From positions 13,600,150 through 13,664,149 of the forward strand of contig CAIIXF020000002.1 in the NCBI GenBank assembly GCA_903813345.2: a stretch of DNA of 64,000 bases, written 5' to 3'. Both the position numbers and the translations under genes were made by a program. Under the pieces are notes generated by a model. The model had not been told where the DNA came from. It did no database searches and was given only the letters and a program-made list of their open reading frames with translations. The stretch's first letter is position 1. Every line of letters begins with the position of its first letter. The stretch comes from Owenia fusiformis (lineage: Eukaryota; Annelida; Polychaeta; Sabellida; Oweniidae). Positions 24,527 through 35,521 of this stretch are shown one piece after another.

Positions 24527-27500
24527 CACAGACCACATGTGAAAATAATGAAACATGGCTTCATGGTACATCTGTACATTAAGTGAAATCAAGGCAGTCC
24601 TCTTTTAGTGTATTTCTTAGAAAAAATGTTTGCCAAACATACATGTTCCAACAATGGGATTAGAATCCCAACAATTGAAAAATGTGTCGTTGTGGAATAA
24701 CCGTACTGAACCAGAGAGCAAAATCATCAAATGATAGAACTGATTACAGTATGTGTTACAGTACCTTTAACAAGATTGTATGTAGATATAAATGCTGCAG
24801 ATAGGTAGCACAAATTGCAGATTCTCTGTGGTTTTCCTTTTGTGTTTCTTTTTGTTCTCTCCAAGGCAAGAGCTATGTAGATCACAAATGCTGCAGGTAG
24901 GTAGCACAAATTGTAGATTCTCTGTGGTTTTCCCTTTGTGGTTCTTTCTGTTCTCTCCAAGGCAAGAGGACTGCACCTGAAAGTACATTTAAGGAAAAGA
25001 TCAGCGATGGTTCAATTAAAAAGAAAGAAACCCCGAAACTAAGCCCACAATTTTAACATGAAAACCCAAAAGAAAAGACCCTTCAATTTACAACTGTAGC
25101 TAAAATGAACACAAGACTTCAGACCTTCAAAATTTAGATCTGGAGTAGTACTTGAAGTCAACTTTAAAATTGAATCATTACTGAGTAAGTACTGGTCAAC
25201 GAAATACAATACAATACAAAACAATACAAAACTATACAATACAATACAATACAATACTAAGCACTAGATCCATGATCTTGGTCATCTGGTTCGTTGCTTG
25301 TCTGGTTCGTTGCTTGTCTGGTTCGTTGGTTGTTTGGTTCGTTGGATGGAGTGTTGATTAGTTTGTTGATTAATTAGTTAGTTGGTTGGTTAGTTTTAAC
25401 CTATCGGGTGGTCTGGTGGTTGTCTGGTTGGTTAGTTGGTTGGTTAGTAAGTAAGTTAGTTAATAGATTAAGCCTATTGGGTCATTGGTTGGTCGGTTGG
25501 ATGTTCGGTAAGTTGGTTGGTTGGTTGTCTGGTTGTTTGACTTCCCCCCAAGAAAAACTAGAATAGTACTGGGAGCAGCCCCCTGCTAATGGGATGCAAC
25601 TGATTGCAAGAGATAAAAACTGGTCAAAAGCGACATCTACAGTAAGTCCTTCAAACTCAACCTAGTCCCCTAATGGAGACAAATGTGATTTCAACAGGAC
25701 TGTCTTTCTGCAGGAAAACTGAAAAACTACTGGGAGTTCCCCATCCCCTGCTAATGGGATGCAACTGATTGCAAGAGATAATACTGGTCAAAATGCGACA
25801 TCTACTGTAAGTCCTTGAAACTCAACCTAGTCCCCTAATGGAGACAAATGTGATTTCAACAGGACTGTCTTTCCGCAGGAAAACTGGATGAGTACTGAAA
25901 GAGTACTGGGAGTCCCCCCCCCTGCTAATGGGATGCAATTGATTGCAAGAGATAAAAACTGGTCAGAGCGACATGTACGGTAGGTCCTTGAAACTCAACC
26001 TAGTTCCCTAATGGAGACAAATGTGATTTCAACAGGACCTTCCTTCCGCACGAAAACTGGAATAGTACTGGGAGTCCCCCCCCCCCTGCTTATGGGATGC
26101 AACTGATTGCAAGAGATGAAAACTGGTCATAAGCGACATCTACAGTAAGTCCTTGAAACTCAACCTAGTCCCCTAATGGAGACAAATGTGATTTCAACAG
26201 GACCATCCTTCCGCACGAAAACTGGAATAGTACTGGGAGTTCCCCCCCCCCCTGCTAATGGGATGCAACTGATTGCAAGAGATGAAAACTGGTCAAAAGC
26301 GACATCTACGGTAAGTCCTTGAAACTCAACCTAGTCCCCTAATGGAAACAAATGTGATTTCAACAGGATTGTCTTTCCGCAGGAAAACTGGAAGAGTACT
26401 GGGAGTCCCCCCCTGCTAATGGGATGCAATTGATTGCAAGAGATAAAAACTGGTCAGAGCGACATGTACGGTAGGTCCTTGAAACTCAACCTAGTCCCCT
26501 AATGGAGACAAATGTGATTTCAACAGGACTGTCATTCCGCAGGAAAACTGGAATAGTACTGGGAGTCCCCCCCCCCTTCTAATGGGATGCAACTGATTGC
26601 AAGAGATAAAACTGGTCAAAATGCGACATCTACTGTAAGTCCTGGAAACTTGACCTAGTCCCCTCGTGGAAAAAATGTGATTCCAACAGGACCGTCTTTT
26701 CGCAGGGACTTCACCATCTGTGCTACAAATAGATAAAACATGTTGTAGTAGTTGTTATTTTACATAAAACTTTACATAAAAACTTTAAATAAAACTTTAC
26801 ACTATACTTTACACTACACTATTAAAAATTTACAGAATATTACAAAAGATAAAATTTATTTCTCCCAATTTGATATAAACCAGTAGACTTCCATATTTTT
26901 GATTTTGAAACATGAACTCTATCCCCCCGGAAACCCAACCACCCCCCTCCCACTTTACCTCAGAGTCCAAGTTTCTCCACCAAAAATATGGGTCGGCCAA
27001 CAAAAGTCCACAAGTAAATATCAAACTGGGAGGCGCCCCCCATCCCTATGCAAAACCAGGAAGGAATACTTAACTTAGGTAGCAGGAACGCAGGAACGCA
27101 GCTGTTGTCTCGGTTGTGTCGTTGGTCATCGGGCTCCTCATCTCCAAGCTGAAAGGGAACCTGAAAACAGAGGAACTAACCTGTTGTAATAATTGAATAG
27201 AAAAAAAAATGTACTTACTTTGGTGCTTTGGTGACAGGAACACGAACACCTCTCGCCCATGATACTGTTTACGTGGACCGGACCTGATGGCTCAAAGTTG
27301 TCGAAAGACTGATCCAGCTATCGCCCTAACTTGGTGTGTTTGCTGCATCTCTCTCATAGTTGTACCTGAAAGATACAAGATAAGAAAATGAAAAATACAA
27401 GGATGCAACTTGGTCGAGTCACTTCCAATACAAGCGGAGGAGGGAATGCAAAGACATTCCTTTCATTGACTCTAGTAAATCTGTCATAGCCTTATACCCC

Positions 27501-27602
27501 TCCTGGCTCAAGATTTATATCATCAAGTCAACTAACTGCTTGGGCAGATGTAACTCTGTAGGAAGAATGGAATAGTTGAGCATATGTATATTCTTTAAGA
27601 AC
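24527..27602. repeat. Macrosatellite unit 5
   Basis: 3076 bp with seven subrepeats (about 25545-26705). Has a private 'acagt' insertion near 24747. Shares the 'ccttcaaactcaac' variant with unit 2. Confidence 0.9.
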
Positions 27603-30600
27603 ACAGACCACATGTGAAAATAATGAAACATGGCTTCATGGTACATCTGTACATTAAGTGAAATCAAGGCAGTCCTCTTTTAGTGTATTTCTTAGAAAAA
27701 ATGTTTGCCAAACATACATGTGCCAACAATGGGATTAGAATCCCAACAATTGAAAAATCTGTCGTTGTGGAATAACCGTACTGAACCAGAGAGCAAAATC
27801 ATCAAATGATAGAACTGATTATGTGTTACAGTACCTTTAACAAGATGGTATGTAGATATAAATGCTGCAGATAGGTAGCACAAATTGCAGATTCTCTGTG
27901 GTTTTCCTTTTGTGTTTCTTTTTGTTCTCTCCAAGGCAAGAGGTATGTAGATCACAAATGCTGCAGGTAGGTAGCACAAATTGTAGATTCTCTGTGGTTT
28001 TCCCTTTGTGGTTCTTTCTGTTCTCTCCAAGGCAAGAGGACTGCACCTGAAAGTACATTTAAGGAAAAGATCAGCGATGGTTCAATTAAAAAGAAAGAAA
28101 CCCCGAAACTAAGCCCACAATTTTAACATGAAAACCCAAAAGAAAAGACCCTTCAATCTACAACTGTAGCTAAAATGAACACAAGACTTCAGACCTTCAA
28201 AATTTAGATCTGGAGTAGTACTTGAAGTCAACTTTAAAATTGAATCATTACTGAGTAAGTACTGGTCAACGAAATACAATACAATACAAAACAATACAAA
28301 ACTATACAATACAATACAAAACAATACAAAACTATACAATACAATACAATACAATACAATACAATACTAAGCACTAGATCCATGATCTTGGTCATCTGGT
28401 TCGTTGCTTGTCTGGTTCGTTGCTTGTCTGGTTCGTTGGTTGTTTGGTTCGTTGGATGGGGTGTTGATTAGTTTGTTGATTAATTAGTTAGTTGGTTGGT
28501 TAGTTTTAACCTATTGGGTGGTCTGGTGGTTGTCTGGTTGGTTAGTTGGTTGGTTAGTAAGTAAGTTAGTTAATAGATTAAGCCTATTGGGTCATTGGTT
28601 GGTCGGTTGGATGTTCGGTAAGTTGGTTGGTTGGTTGTCTGGTTGTTTGACTTCCCCCCAAGAAAAACTAGAATAGTACTGGGAGCAGCCCCCTGCTAAT
28701 GGGATGCAACTGATTGCAAGAGATAAAAACTGGTCAAAAGCGACATCTACAGTAAGTCCTTGAAACTCAACCTAGTCCCCTAATGGAGACAAATGTGATT
28801 TCAACAGGACTGTCTTTCTGCAGGAAAACTGAAAAACTACTGGGAGTTCCCCACCCCCTGCTAATGGGATGCAACTGATTGCAAGAGATAATACTGGTCA
28901 AAATGCGACATCTACTGCAAGTCCTTGAAACTCAACCTAGTCCCCTAATGAAAACAAATGTGATTTCAACAGGACTGTCTTTCCGCAGGAAAACTGGAAG
29001 AGTACTGGAAGAGTACTGGGAGTCCCCCCTGCTAATGTGATGCAATTGATTGCAAGAGATAAAAACTGGTCAGAGCGACATGTACGGTAGGTCCTTGAAA
29101 CTCAACCTAGACCCCTAATGGAGACAAATGTGTTTTCAACAGGACCGTCCTTCCGCACGAAAACTGGAATAGTACTGGGAGTTCCCCCCCCCCTGCAAAT
29201 GGGATGCAACTGATTGCAAGAGATGAAAACTGGTCAAAAGCGTCATCTACGGTAAGTCCTTGAAACTCAACCTAGTCCCCTAATGGAGACAAATGTGATT
29301 TCAACAGGACTGTCTTTCCGCAGGAAAACTGGAAGAGTACTGGGAGTCCCCCCCCCCCTGCTAATGGGATGCAATTGATTGCAAGAGATAAAAACTGGTC
29401 AGAGCGACATGTACGGTAGGTCCTTGAAACTCAACCTAGTCCCCTAATGGAGACAAATGTGATTTCAACAGGACCATCCTTCCGCACGAAAACTGGAATA
29501 GTACTGGGAGTTCCCCCCCCCCCCCGTCTAATGGGATGCAACTGATTGCAAGAGATGAAAACTGGTCAAAAGCGACATCTACGGTAAGTCCTTGAAACTC
29601 AACCTAGTCCCCTAATGGAAACAAATGTGATTTCAACAGGACTGTCTTTCCGCAGGAAAACTGGAAGAGTACTGGGAGTCCCCCCTGCTAATGGGATGCA
29701 ATTGATTGCAAGAGATTAAAACTGGTCAGAGCGACATGTACGGTAGGTCCTTGAAACTCAACCTAGTCCCCTAATGGAGACAAATGTGATTTCAACAGGA
29801 CTGTCATTCCGCAGGAAAACTGGAATAGTACTGGGAGTTCCCCCCCCCCCCCCCTTCTAATGGGATGCAACTGATTGCAAGAGATAAAACTGGTCAAAAT
29901 GCGACATCTACTGTAAGTCCTGGAAACTTGACCTAGTCCCCTCGTGGAAAAAATGTGATTCCTACAGGACCGTCTTTTCGCAGGGACTTCACCATCTGTG
30001 CTACAAATAGATAAAACATGTTGTAGTAGTTGTTATTTTACATAAAACTTTACATAAAAACTTTAAATAAAACTTTACACTATACTTTACACTACACTAC
30101 TAAAAATTTACAGAATATTACAAAAGATAAAATTTATTTCTCCCAATTTGATATAAACCAGTAGACTTCCATATTTTTGATTTTGAAACATGAACTCTAT
30201 CCCCCCGGAAACCCAACCACCCCCCTCCCACTTTACCTTAGAGTCCAAGTTTCTCCACCAAAAATATGGGTCGGCCAACAAAAGTCCACAAGTAAATATC
30301 AAACTGGGAGGCGCCCCCCATCCCTATGCAAAACCAGGAAGGAATACTTAACTTAGGTAGCAGGAACGCAGGAACGCAGCTGTTGTCTCGGTTGTGTTGT
30401 TGGTCATCGGGCTCCTCATCTCCAAGCTGAAAGGGAACCTGAAAACAGAGGAACTAACCTGTTGTAATAATTGAATAGAAAAAAAATGTACTTACTTTGG
30501 TGCTTTGGTGACAGGAACACGAACACCTCTCGCCCATGATACTGTTTACGTGGACCGGACCTGATGGCTCAAAGTTGTCGAAAGACTGATCCAGCTATCG

Positions 30601-30697
30601 CCCTAACTTGGTGTGTTTGCTGCATCTCTCTCATAGTTGTACCTGAAAGATACAAGATAAGAAAATGAAAAATACAAGGATGCAACTTGGTCGAGTC
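27603..30697. repeat. Macrosatellite unit 6 (truncated at right)
   Basis: Eight subrepeats (about 28660-29990), including the longest poly-C runs of the array (near 29513-29525 and 29840-29854). The AATAC tract is partly duplicated (about 28277-28367). The unit stops about 180 bp short of a full period. Confidence 0.9.
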
Positions 30698-30700
30698 CAG

Positions 30701-30888
30701 TTTTGCACAAAGAGTGCACTTATGTGCCTAGAAAAGACTGGTGGGAAGATTTTTTGTAAAATGTATAAAGAACGAGAAAATTCAGTGAAAAAATTCAGAA
30801 AATTTTCAAATTTTGTTTTTATACATTTCATCAAAACATTCTTCTTCACATTCTTTTCTAGGTACATTAGTGCATTCGTTGTGCAAAA
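30701..30888. mobile_element. Short inverted-repeat element at the array edge
   Basis: TTTTGCACAAAGAGTGCACT at the left is matched by an inverted copy ending AGTGCATTCGTTGTGCAAAA. Pairing continues through CCTAGAAAAGA, giving arms of about 35 bp. Open frames on both strands here are by-products of the palindrome. It sits within a few bases of the last macrosatellite base. Confidence 0.75.
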
Positions 30889-30968
30889 GTGAGAGATGAA
30901 GACATTGTGGGGAAGGAGTGATTCAAAATTGAGAAATAACATGTGACCCTATTGAGGGTTGCAGCTAG

Positions 30969-31623
30969 TCCCGGGGGGTTCACTATATATAAACCTTGAC
31001 GGGGATCCTCGGCGCATGTGGGGTACCTTTTTCAACGTTTGGTATGGCAATGGACCCATATTTTAGGATTTGGTATGGGAATGCCCGGAAATTCTGAGAC
31101 TTCTGAGGTATGGCAATGGTCGGACTTTTGCTCTTCTGGTATGAGAATGGTCGTTGTAGATACGTTACCTAACATTCATGGTATGGCATTGGTCCAGTAG
31201 TTGCAAATTTGAAGTTGTTTTGGATCGTTTCCCGAAGTATCGTCTTTTCCAGGGCCTTCTTCAACTTTTGAATTTTAGCCCTTTTCCCGGGAAATGAGGA
31301 CCAATCATAGGCTTTGATGAAGTCTCGCAAGATTTTTCGTGATTTCAATACATATTTGGACATTTGGTATGGCATTGGTCCTACATTTTGACATTTGGTA
31401 TGGCATTGGTCCCATAATTGGACATTTGGTATGGCATTGGTCCTATATTTGGACATTTGGTATGGCATTGGTCCTATATTTGGCCATTTGGTATGGCCTT
31501 TGGGCGTTATTTTGGTTGGTATGGGAACATATTGAAATTTGACAGATTGGTATGGGAACATATTGATATTTGAGGCTTCAGCCTAGGACCCCCGTCAAGT
31601 TTTATATACAGTGAACCCCCCGG
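30969..31623. mobile_element. 655-bp TIR element with 8-bp target duplication
   Basis: GCAGCTAG (30961-30968) recurs at 31624-31631. Inside it the ends CCCGGGGGGTTCACTATATA and TATATACAGTGAACCCCCCGG are inverted, pairing through ttgacgggg. The interior is a minisatellite. An 8-bp duplication is typical of hAT-type insertions, but the termini are not diagnostic. Confidence 0.8.
31359..31500. repeat. Minisatellite, unit about 29 bp
   Basis: Repeats of 'catttggtatggcattggtc' followed by 'ctatatttgga', about five units, with degenerate flanking copies of 'ggtatggcaatgg' from 31040 and 'ggtatgggaacat' to 31562. Lies inside the 655-bp TIR element. Confidence 0.85.
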
Positions 31624-31817
31624 GCAGCTAGTATGTATCCAACAGACCATGGACCTATATAGGTCCATGAACAGACTGACTAAATAGGATATAGTCTAGG
31701 GTTGCAGCAAAATTCCGAACATGCACCCTGACCTAAGCATGGTAATTTTGACCATGACCATTGTGATCCTGGTAATGTAAATAATATATGGGAGTAGTAT
31801 TGCAGACATTTGTATAT

Positions 31818-32368
31818 CCAGTCAGTTTAACTAGTTCCACATATCATTTACATGACCAGGAACACAGTTGAAATGGTCAGAATGACCATAAACATGATAG
31901 AATAACCTTTTCAGCCCTCTGAAAATGTGACTAAAAAATAGCTAAGAGTAGGTGCTCAGGAAAGGTCACTGAACAGAATCTTTTGACTTTTTCAGAAAAT
32001 GTGCCCAATATATTGCTCTAAATGATACAATTCGAAAAAAATTGATATCATTCTTAGAAAAAGAAAAAATTGAAAAAAACTGAATTGAAAATCGATCTAT
32101 TTTCCTTTTTACTACAGCCATTATTGTTTCAGACGATTTTTTAAAATTTCAAAGATTGTGTCATTTAGAGCAATATATTGGACACATATTCTGAAAAAAT
32201 CAAAAGATTCTGTTCATTGACCTTTCCTGAGCACCTACTTTTAGCTATTTTTCAGTCACATTTTCAGAGGGCTAAAAAGGTTATTTTATCATGTTTATGG
32301 TCATTCTGACCCTTTCAATTGTGTTCCTGGTCATGTAAATGATATTTGGAACTAGTTAAACTGACTGG
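31818..32368. mobile_element. 551-bp long-palindrome element
   Basis: Begins CCAGTCAGTTTAACTAGTTC and ends GAACTAGTTAAACTGACTGG. The arms (31818-32030 and about 32150-32368) pair almost completely, including 'ggaaaggtcactgaacagaa' against 'ttctgttcattgacctttcc'. No coding content. Confidence 0.85.
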
Positions 32369-32518
32369 AGGTCCAAACAGAACTCTGTTATCTTGGTTCA
32401 AAAAATTTTCAAAATCCAGCATGGCTTTGTCATTTTTTGTTTTGTCATTTCCTGTTAACTTCCATGAGACCTTAAGTTCTTCAGCTTCTTGAAGATAGTT
32501 TACTACAAATATGGTTTA

Positions 32519-32755
32519 CAGTTGGGGACAAAAATAAATGACAGGTCGATTTTCGATCACCATTTCTTAATTATGGTGGTCTGAAAGCCCATAATTTCCA
32601 ATATTGTCTAGATACATATCCCTTAAAATTTGTATATTTTACATTTTGTATAATCTCATCCACTGATTTATGGCCTCTTGTAAATTCTCTTATTTTTAAC
32701 ATGGGAAATCCTCACTTCAGCAAATCCACCTGTCATTTATTTATGTCCCCAACTG
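32519..32755 (+). mobile_element. 237-bp Tc1/mariner-type MITE, copy A
   Basis: TA flanks both ends. The ends CAGTTGGGGACAAAAATAAA and TTTATTTATGTCCCCAACTG are inverted. The interior is unique apart from the inverted copy 37 bp to its right. Confidence 0.9.
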
Positions 32756-32792
32756 TATGTACAACGTTTCCACAAACAATATACAGACTGTA

Positions 32793-33029
32793 CAGTTGGG
32801 GACATAAATAAATGACAGGTGGATTTGCTGAAGTGAGGATTTCCCATGTTAAAAATAAGAGAATTTACAAGAGGCCATACATCAGTGGATGAGATTATAC
32901 AAAATGTAAAATATACAAATTTTAAGGGATATATATCTAGACAATATTGGAAATTATGGGCTTTCAGACCACCATAATTAGGAAATGGTGATCGAAAATC
33001 GACCTGTCATTTATTTTTGTCCCCAACTG
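32793..33029 (-). mobile_element. 237-bp Tc1/mariner-type MITE, copy B (inverted)
   Basis: Same length, same ends and TA flanks as copy A, but in reverse orientation and nearly identical. Together the pair can fold into a long hairpin. Confidence 0.9.
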
Positions 33030-33156
33030 TAGTCTACGCGGTTTCAAATAACATAATACCCATACGTACCATAAAAAATATCCGTGTAGTCGTTGTAGTT
33101 TGTGTTTTCCCTTCTTCCTTAGTTTACTGAACCACTGCCACTGCCAATGTTATCCT

Positions 33157-33301
33157 TTATGCCTGGGTCACATTTGGTCCGATCCATCGGCCGGCGCCCG
33201 CCGATTGAGTGTTTTGCTCAATATTGTATTCAATTTTGAACAAAATACTCAATCGGCCGGGCGCCTTAGTGGAAATAGGAGCAAATGTGACCAAGGCATA
33301 A
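33157..33301. mobile_element. 145-bp CG-rich inverted-repeat element
   Basis: TTATGCCTGGGTCACATTTG at the left against CAAATGTGACCAAGGCATAA at the right. Inner inverted blocks 'cggcgcccgccgattgagt' / 'actcaatcggccgggcgcc' complete the hairpin. Confidence 0.75.
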
Positions 33302-34060
33302 GACACTTGTCACAGTTTATTACTGTAGTTTAGTTTTATCACTGGTACTTTTCACTCATACTTTGTTTTATCACTTCTTCTGGCTATGGTTATCCAGTCA
33401 TAAAATGATCCAGATCGAGCATATGCATATTAGTTCGTGCTCTGCGTATTCATTTTGTCTACAACATCTGCAAATAACAGCATTTCTATGATATGTTATG
33501 TATTTTCGTTTTTACACGTACGTGTCGGCATCTTCAAATTCCAAAATTCCTTTGTTATTTTTTGTATGATGAATACTCATAGGGGTCTAACCACGTGATT
33601 ATACGTCAGATGGCCTGTTGAGACTGACCCCGGAGTCTGACCAATGAACACCGCCGACTAATGCATTGCTGTAATCGAACGCGAGTATGAAGCAAGCCAT
33701 TGTAGAATTTTGATTCGTTAGTGGTCAAGTATAAATTACATTTGTTATTACATCACACTTTTGATAATCAAATGTATTTACATTAAATTCAAACCACTTA
33801 TGGTCCCACTATTTCATTTGTTTCCATCGAATGCATTTCGAATGGGATGAAGTGAGGTCCGCCGTTCTTCCGTCAGCTCATCCGTCTGTCCAAGATTGTG
33901 TAGGCTGATACATGTACATTAAGCCAGACATACACCAATGGGGCAAAGTCCCATATAGTCTCACGGGCCTCGTTAACTTTGTGTCCACCATCACTTCTTT
34001 GCCTCTTCGTGCCCATCAAATTTAGACGGTTTAAGCACCACTTTTAACCAGCCCACGAAT
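33302..34060. other. No recognisable gene or repeat
   Basis: I see no splice-bounded open frame, tandem repeat or inverted repeat here. CpG content is somewhat higher around 33570-33700. Confidence 0.4.
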
Positions 34061-34079
34061 TTAAAAAAAAATATTTTAT

Positions 34080-34375
34080 TGAATTGTAAGACTGATAAAT
34101 AAATAAATAAACAAAACTAAACTGGCATGGGCGTCAGAAAGGGGGTGCGTTGGGTGCGAACGCACCCCCCCCCCCCTCTGAAACTGCCCAAAAATATTTT
34201 TTGATAAGATTCCTGTGAAACCTCAAAAAATATTCTATTCGTATCAGAAAACAACTATTATGATCCTTAAAAACGCTCAGATTGCTCCAAATAACGTCTT
34301 CTATGACAAAAAATTTACACGGGGAGCATGCCCCCGAACCCCCAGCGGGGCCTTCTTCCACGCAATCACTTGCCT
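34080..34375. repeat. Dispersed repeat with poly-C tract, copy 1
   Basis: Contains 'ggcatgggcgtcagaaaggg', a poly-C run at 34165-34177, and 'aaaacgctcagattgctcc' with 'aataacgtcttc'. The last two recur at 34634-34671. Confidence 0.5.
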
Positions 34376-34429
34376 AGCCATCTGTATTTTCTAGAAAATG
34401 CACACCTTTTTCAAATACGATGCGGACTT

Positions 34430-34760
34430 CTGTTCTCTATAGTCTCTATGTAGGTTTTGGGTTTTAGATACCATGCAAACTTGCGCGTTGGTGGCGTTGT
34501 GTCTTTTTATTAGATCTCACACCTTAGGTGTGTACCCGTTAAAAAAAATCATTAAATACCATCGGATAGTATCGATATTAATTTGATAAATCGTATAAAC
34601 ACCGATTTAGTTTCATGAGAAAAGACCTATTCCTTGAAAACGCTCAGATTGCACCCAAATAACGTCTTCGAAAGATGCGCGACCTTCGGCCACGCAAGTT
34701 ATTTACGCGCCATCTATATTATCTGGAAAACGCACCCCCCCCCCCCCCCACACTTAAAAA
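34430..34760. repeat. Dispersed repeat with poly-C tract, copy 2
   Basis: Has 'gaaaacgctcagattgcacc' plus 'aataacgtcttc', and a run of C at 34735-34750. The block 'ttattagatctcacacctta' near 34510 has a diverged relative near 54840, so the family is dispersed. Confidence 0.5.
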
Positions 34761-35521
34761 TATGGTCCGGTGCCGGGGTCCGATGCCAGGTGGAGAATCC
34801 GTGGCACGACTAGCTGTTGAACGCAGTTCAGCGCCAAATGGAGGGACATCCGCCAGTGCCTTGCAAATCGATGGACAACTGAGAAATCCAGGTATTTCAT
34901 ATGCTATTTTAGTGTCTATGCGGTGACTAAGAGATTACTCATTATCCATAATTATTGTATGTTACGTTGATAAGATATCCAGATTTAGTTGAAACAGTAG
35001 CAAAATTTTGATTTTACCTGTAAAACCTGTAATATAATTCAACTTTACCATACATTTGAAAATATTTTTAACCAGTTTCTGAATATCTACATCGCCATAT
35101 AGCCGCGCCCCTTTTGTCTTTATCCTTCTAAACTGGCGGCAGATAAGAGGGGCTCTTGCATACCGGAATGGAATATCTATATATGAGTTATAAGAATGAT
35201 TTGATAATAGAATGTGTTTATGAGGAGAAAATCAGATTCAAACTGCACATTCACACTCACAGTGAAATAATTTTAACACATACGTTGGAATATTGGAATT
35301 TTACTGGAAAGGTGCAAACGTCCGTTACCCCCACGATACTTATTTAGAAGTAAATAAGAAATGACAGTGGACTACGTCTAGGAGCGGATGTCATCTATAA
35401 GCAAACGTTTTCATTTTTTGTGGACGCTATCTGCTCCAAGTTAAGAAGGCGAACTTGAAGTTTGAAATATTAAACTATAATAACGATCACTCATATCGTG
35501 AACAGGAAAACGTCGTTGAAT

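Larger units (their letters stand above)
12855..30697. repeat. Macrosatellite: six tandem units of about 3.1 kb with nested subrepeats
   Basis: The same block order repeats six times head to tail. (1) A leader of about 300 bp contains tgggattagaatccca. (2) A duplicated block of about 84 bp ends ttctctccaaggcaagag. (3) An AATAC microsatellite follows. (4) Then a GGTT/GTTG-rich tract of about 250 bp. (5) Then 2-8 subrepeats of about 165 bp, each with a poly-C tract. (6) Then an AT-rich spacer with repeated 'actttacat'. (7) Two exon-like blocks close the unit. Blocks 2 and 7 have canonical splice sites on the minus strand: acceptors ctttcag and ttttcag, donor CCAAA|gtaagtac, and an implied intron of only about 55 bp. 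Homopolymer changes and stop codons break the frames, so I call no gene. Units 2-6 are nearly identical, while unit 1 is shorter and more diverged. The right edge stops at 30697, just before an inverted-repeat element. Confidence 0.95.

Noticed and set aside
30631-30942. 103-codon minus and 75-codon plus frames
   Set aside because: Both run through the palindromic element at 30701-30888 and mirror one another.
31169-31561. 130-codon minus frame with repeated NAIPNVQ-type words
   Set aside because: Translation of the 29-bp minisatellite inside the 655-bp TIR element.
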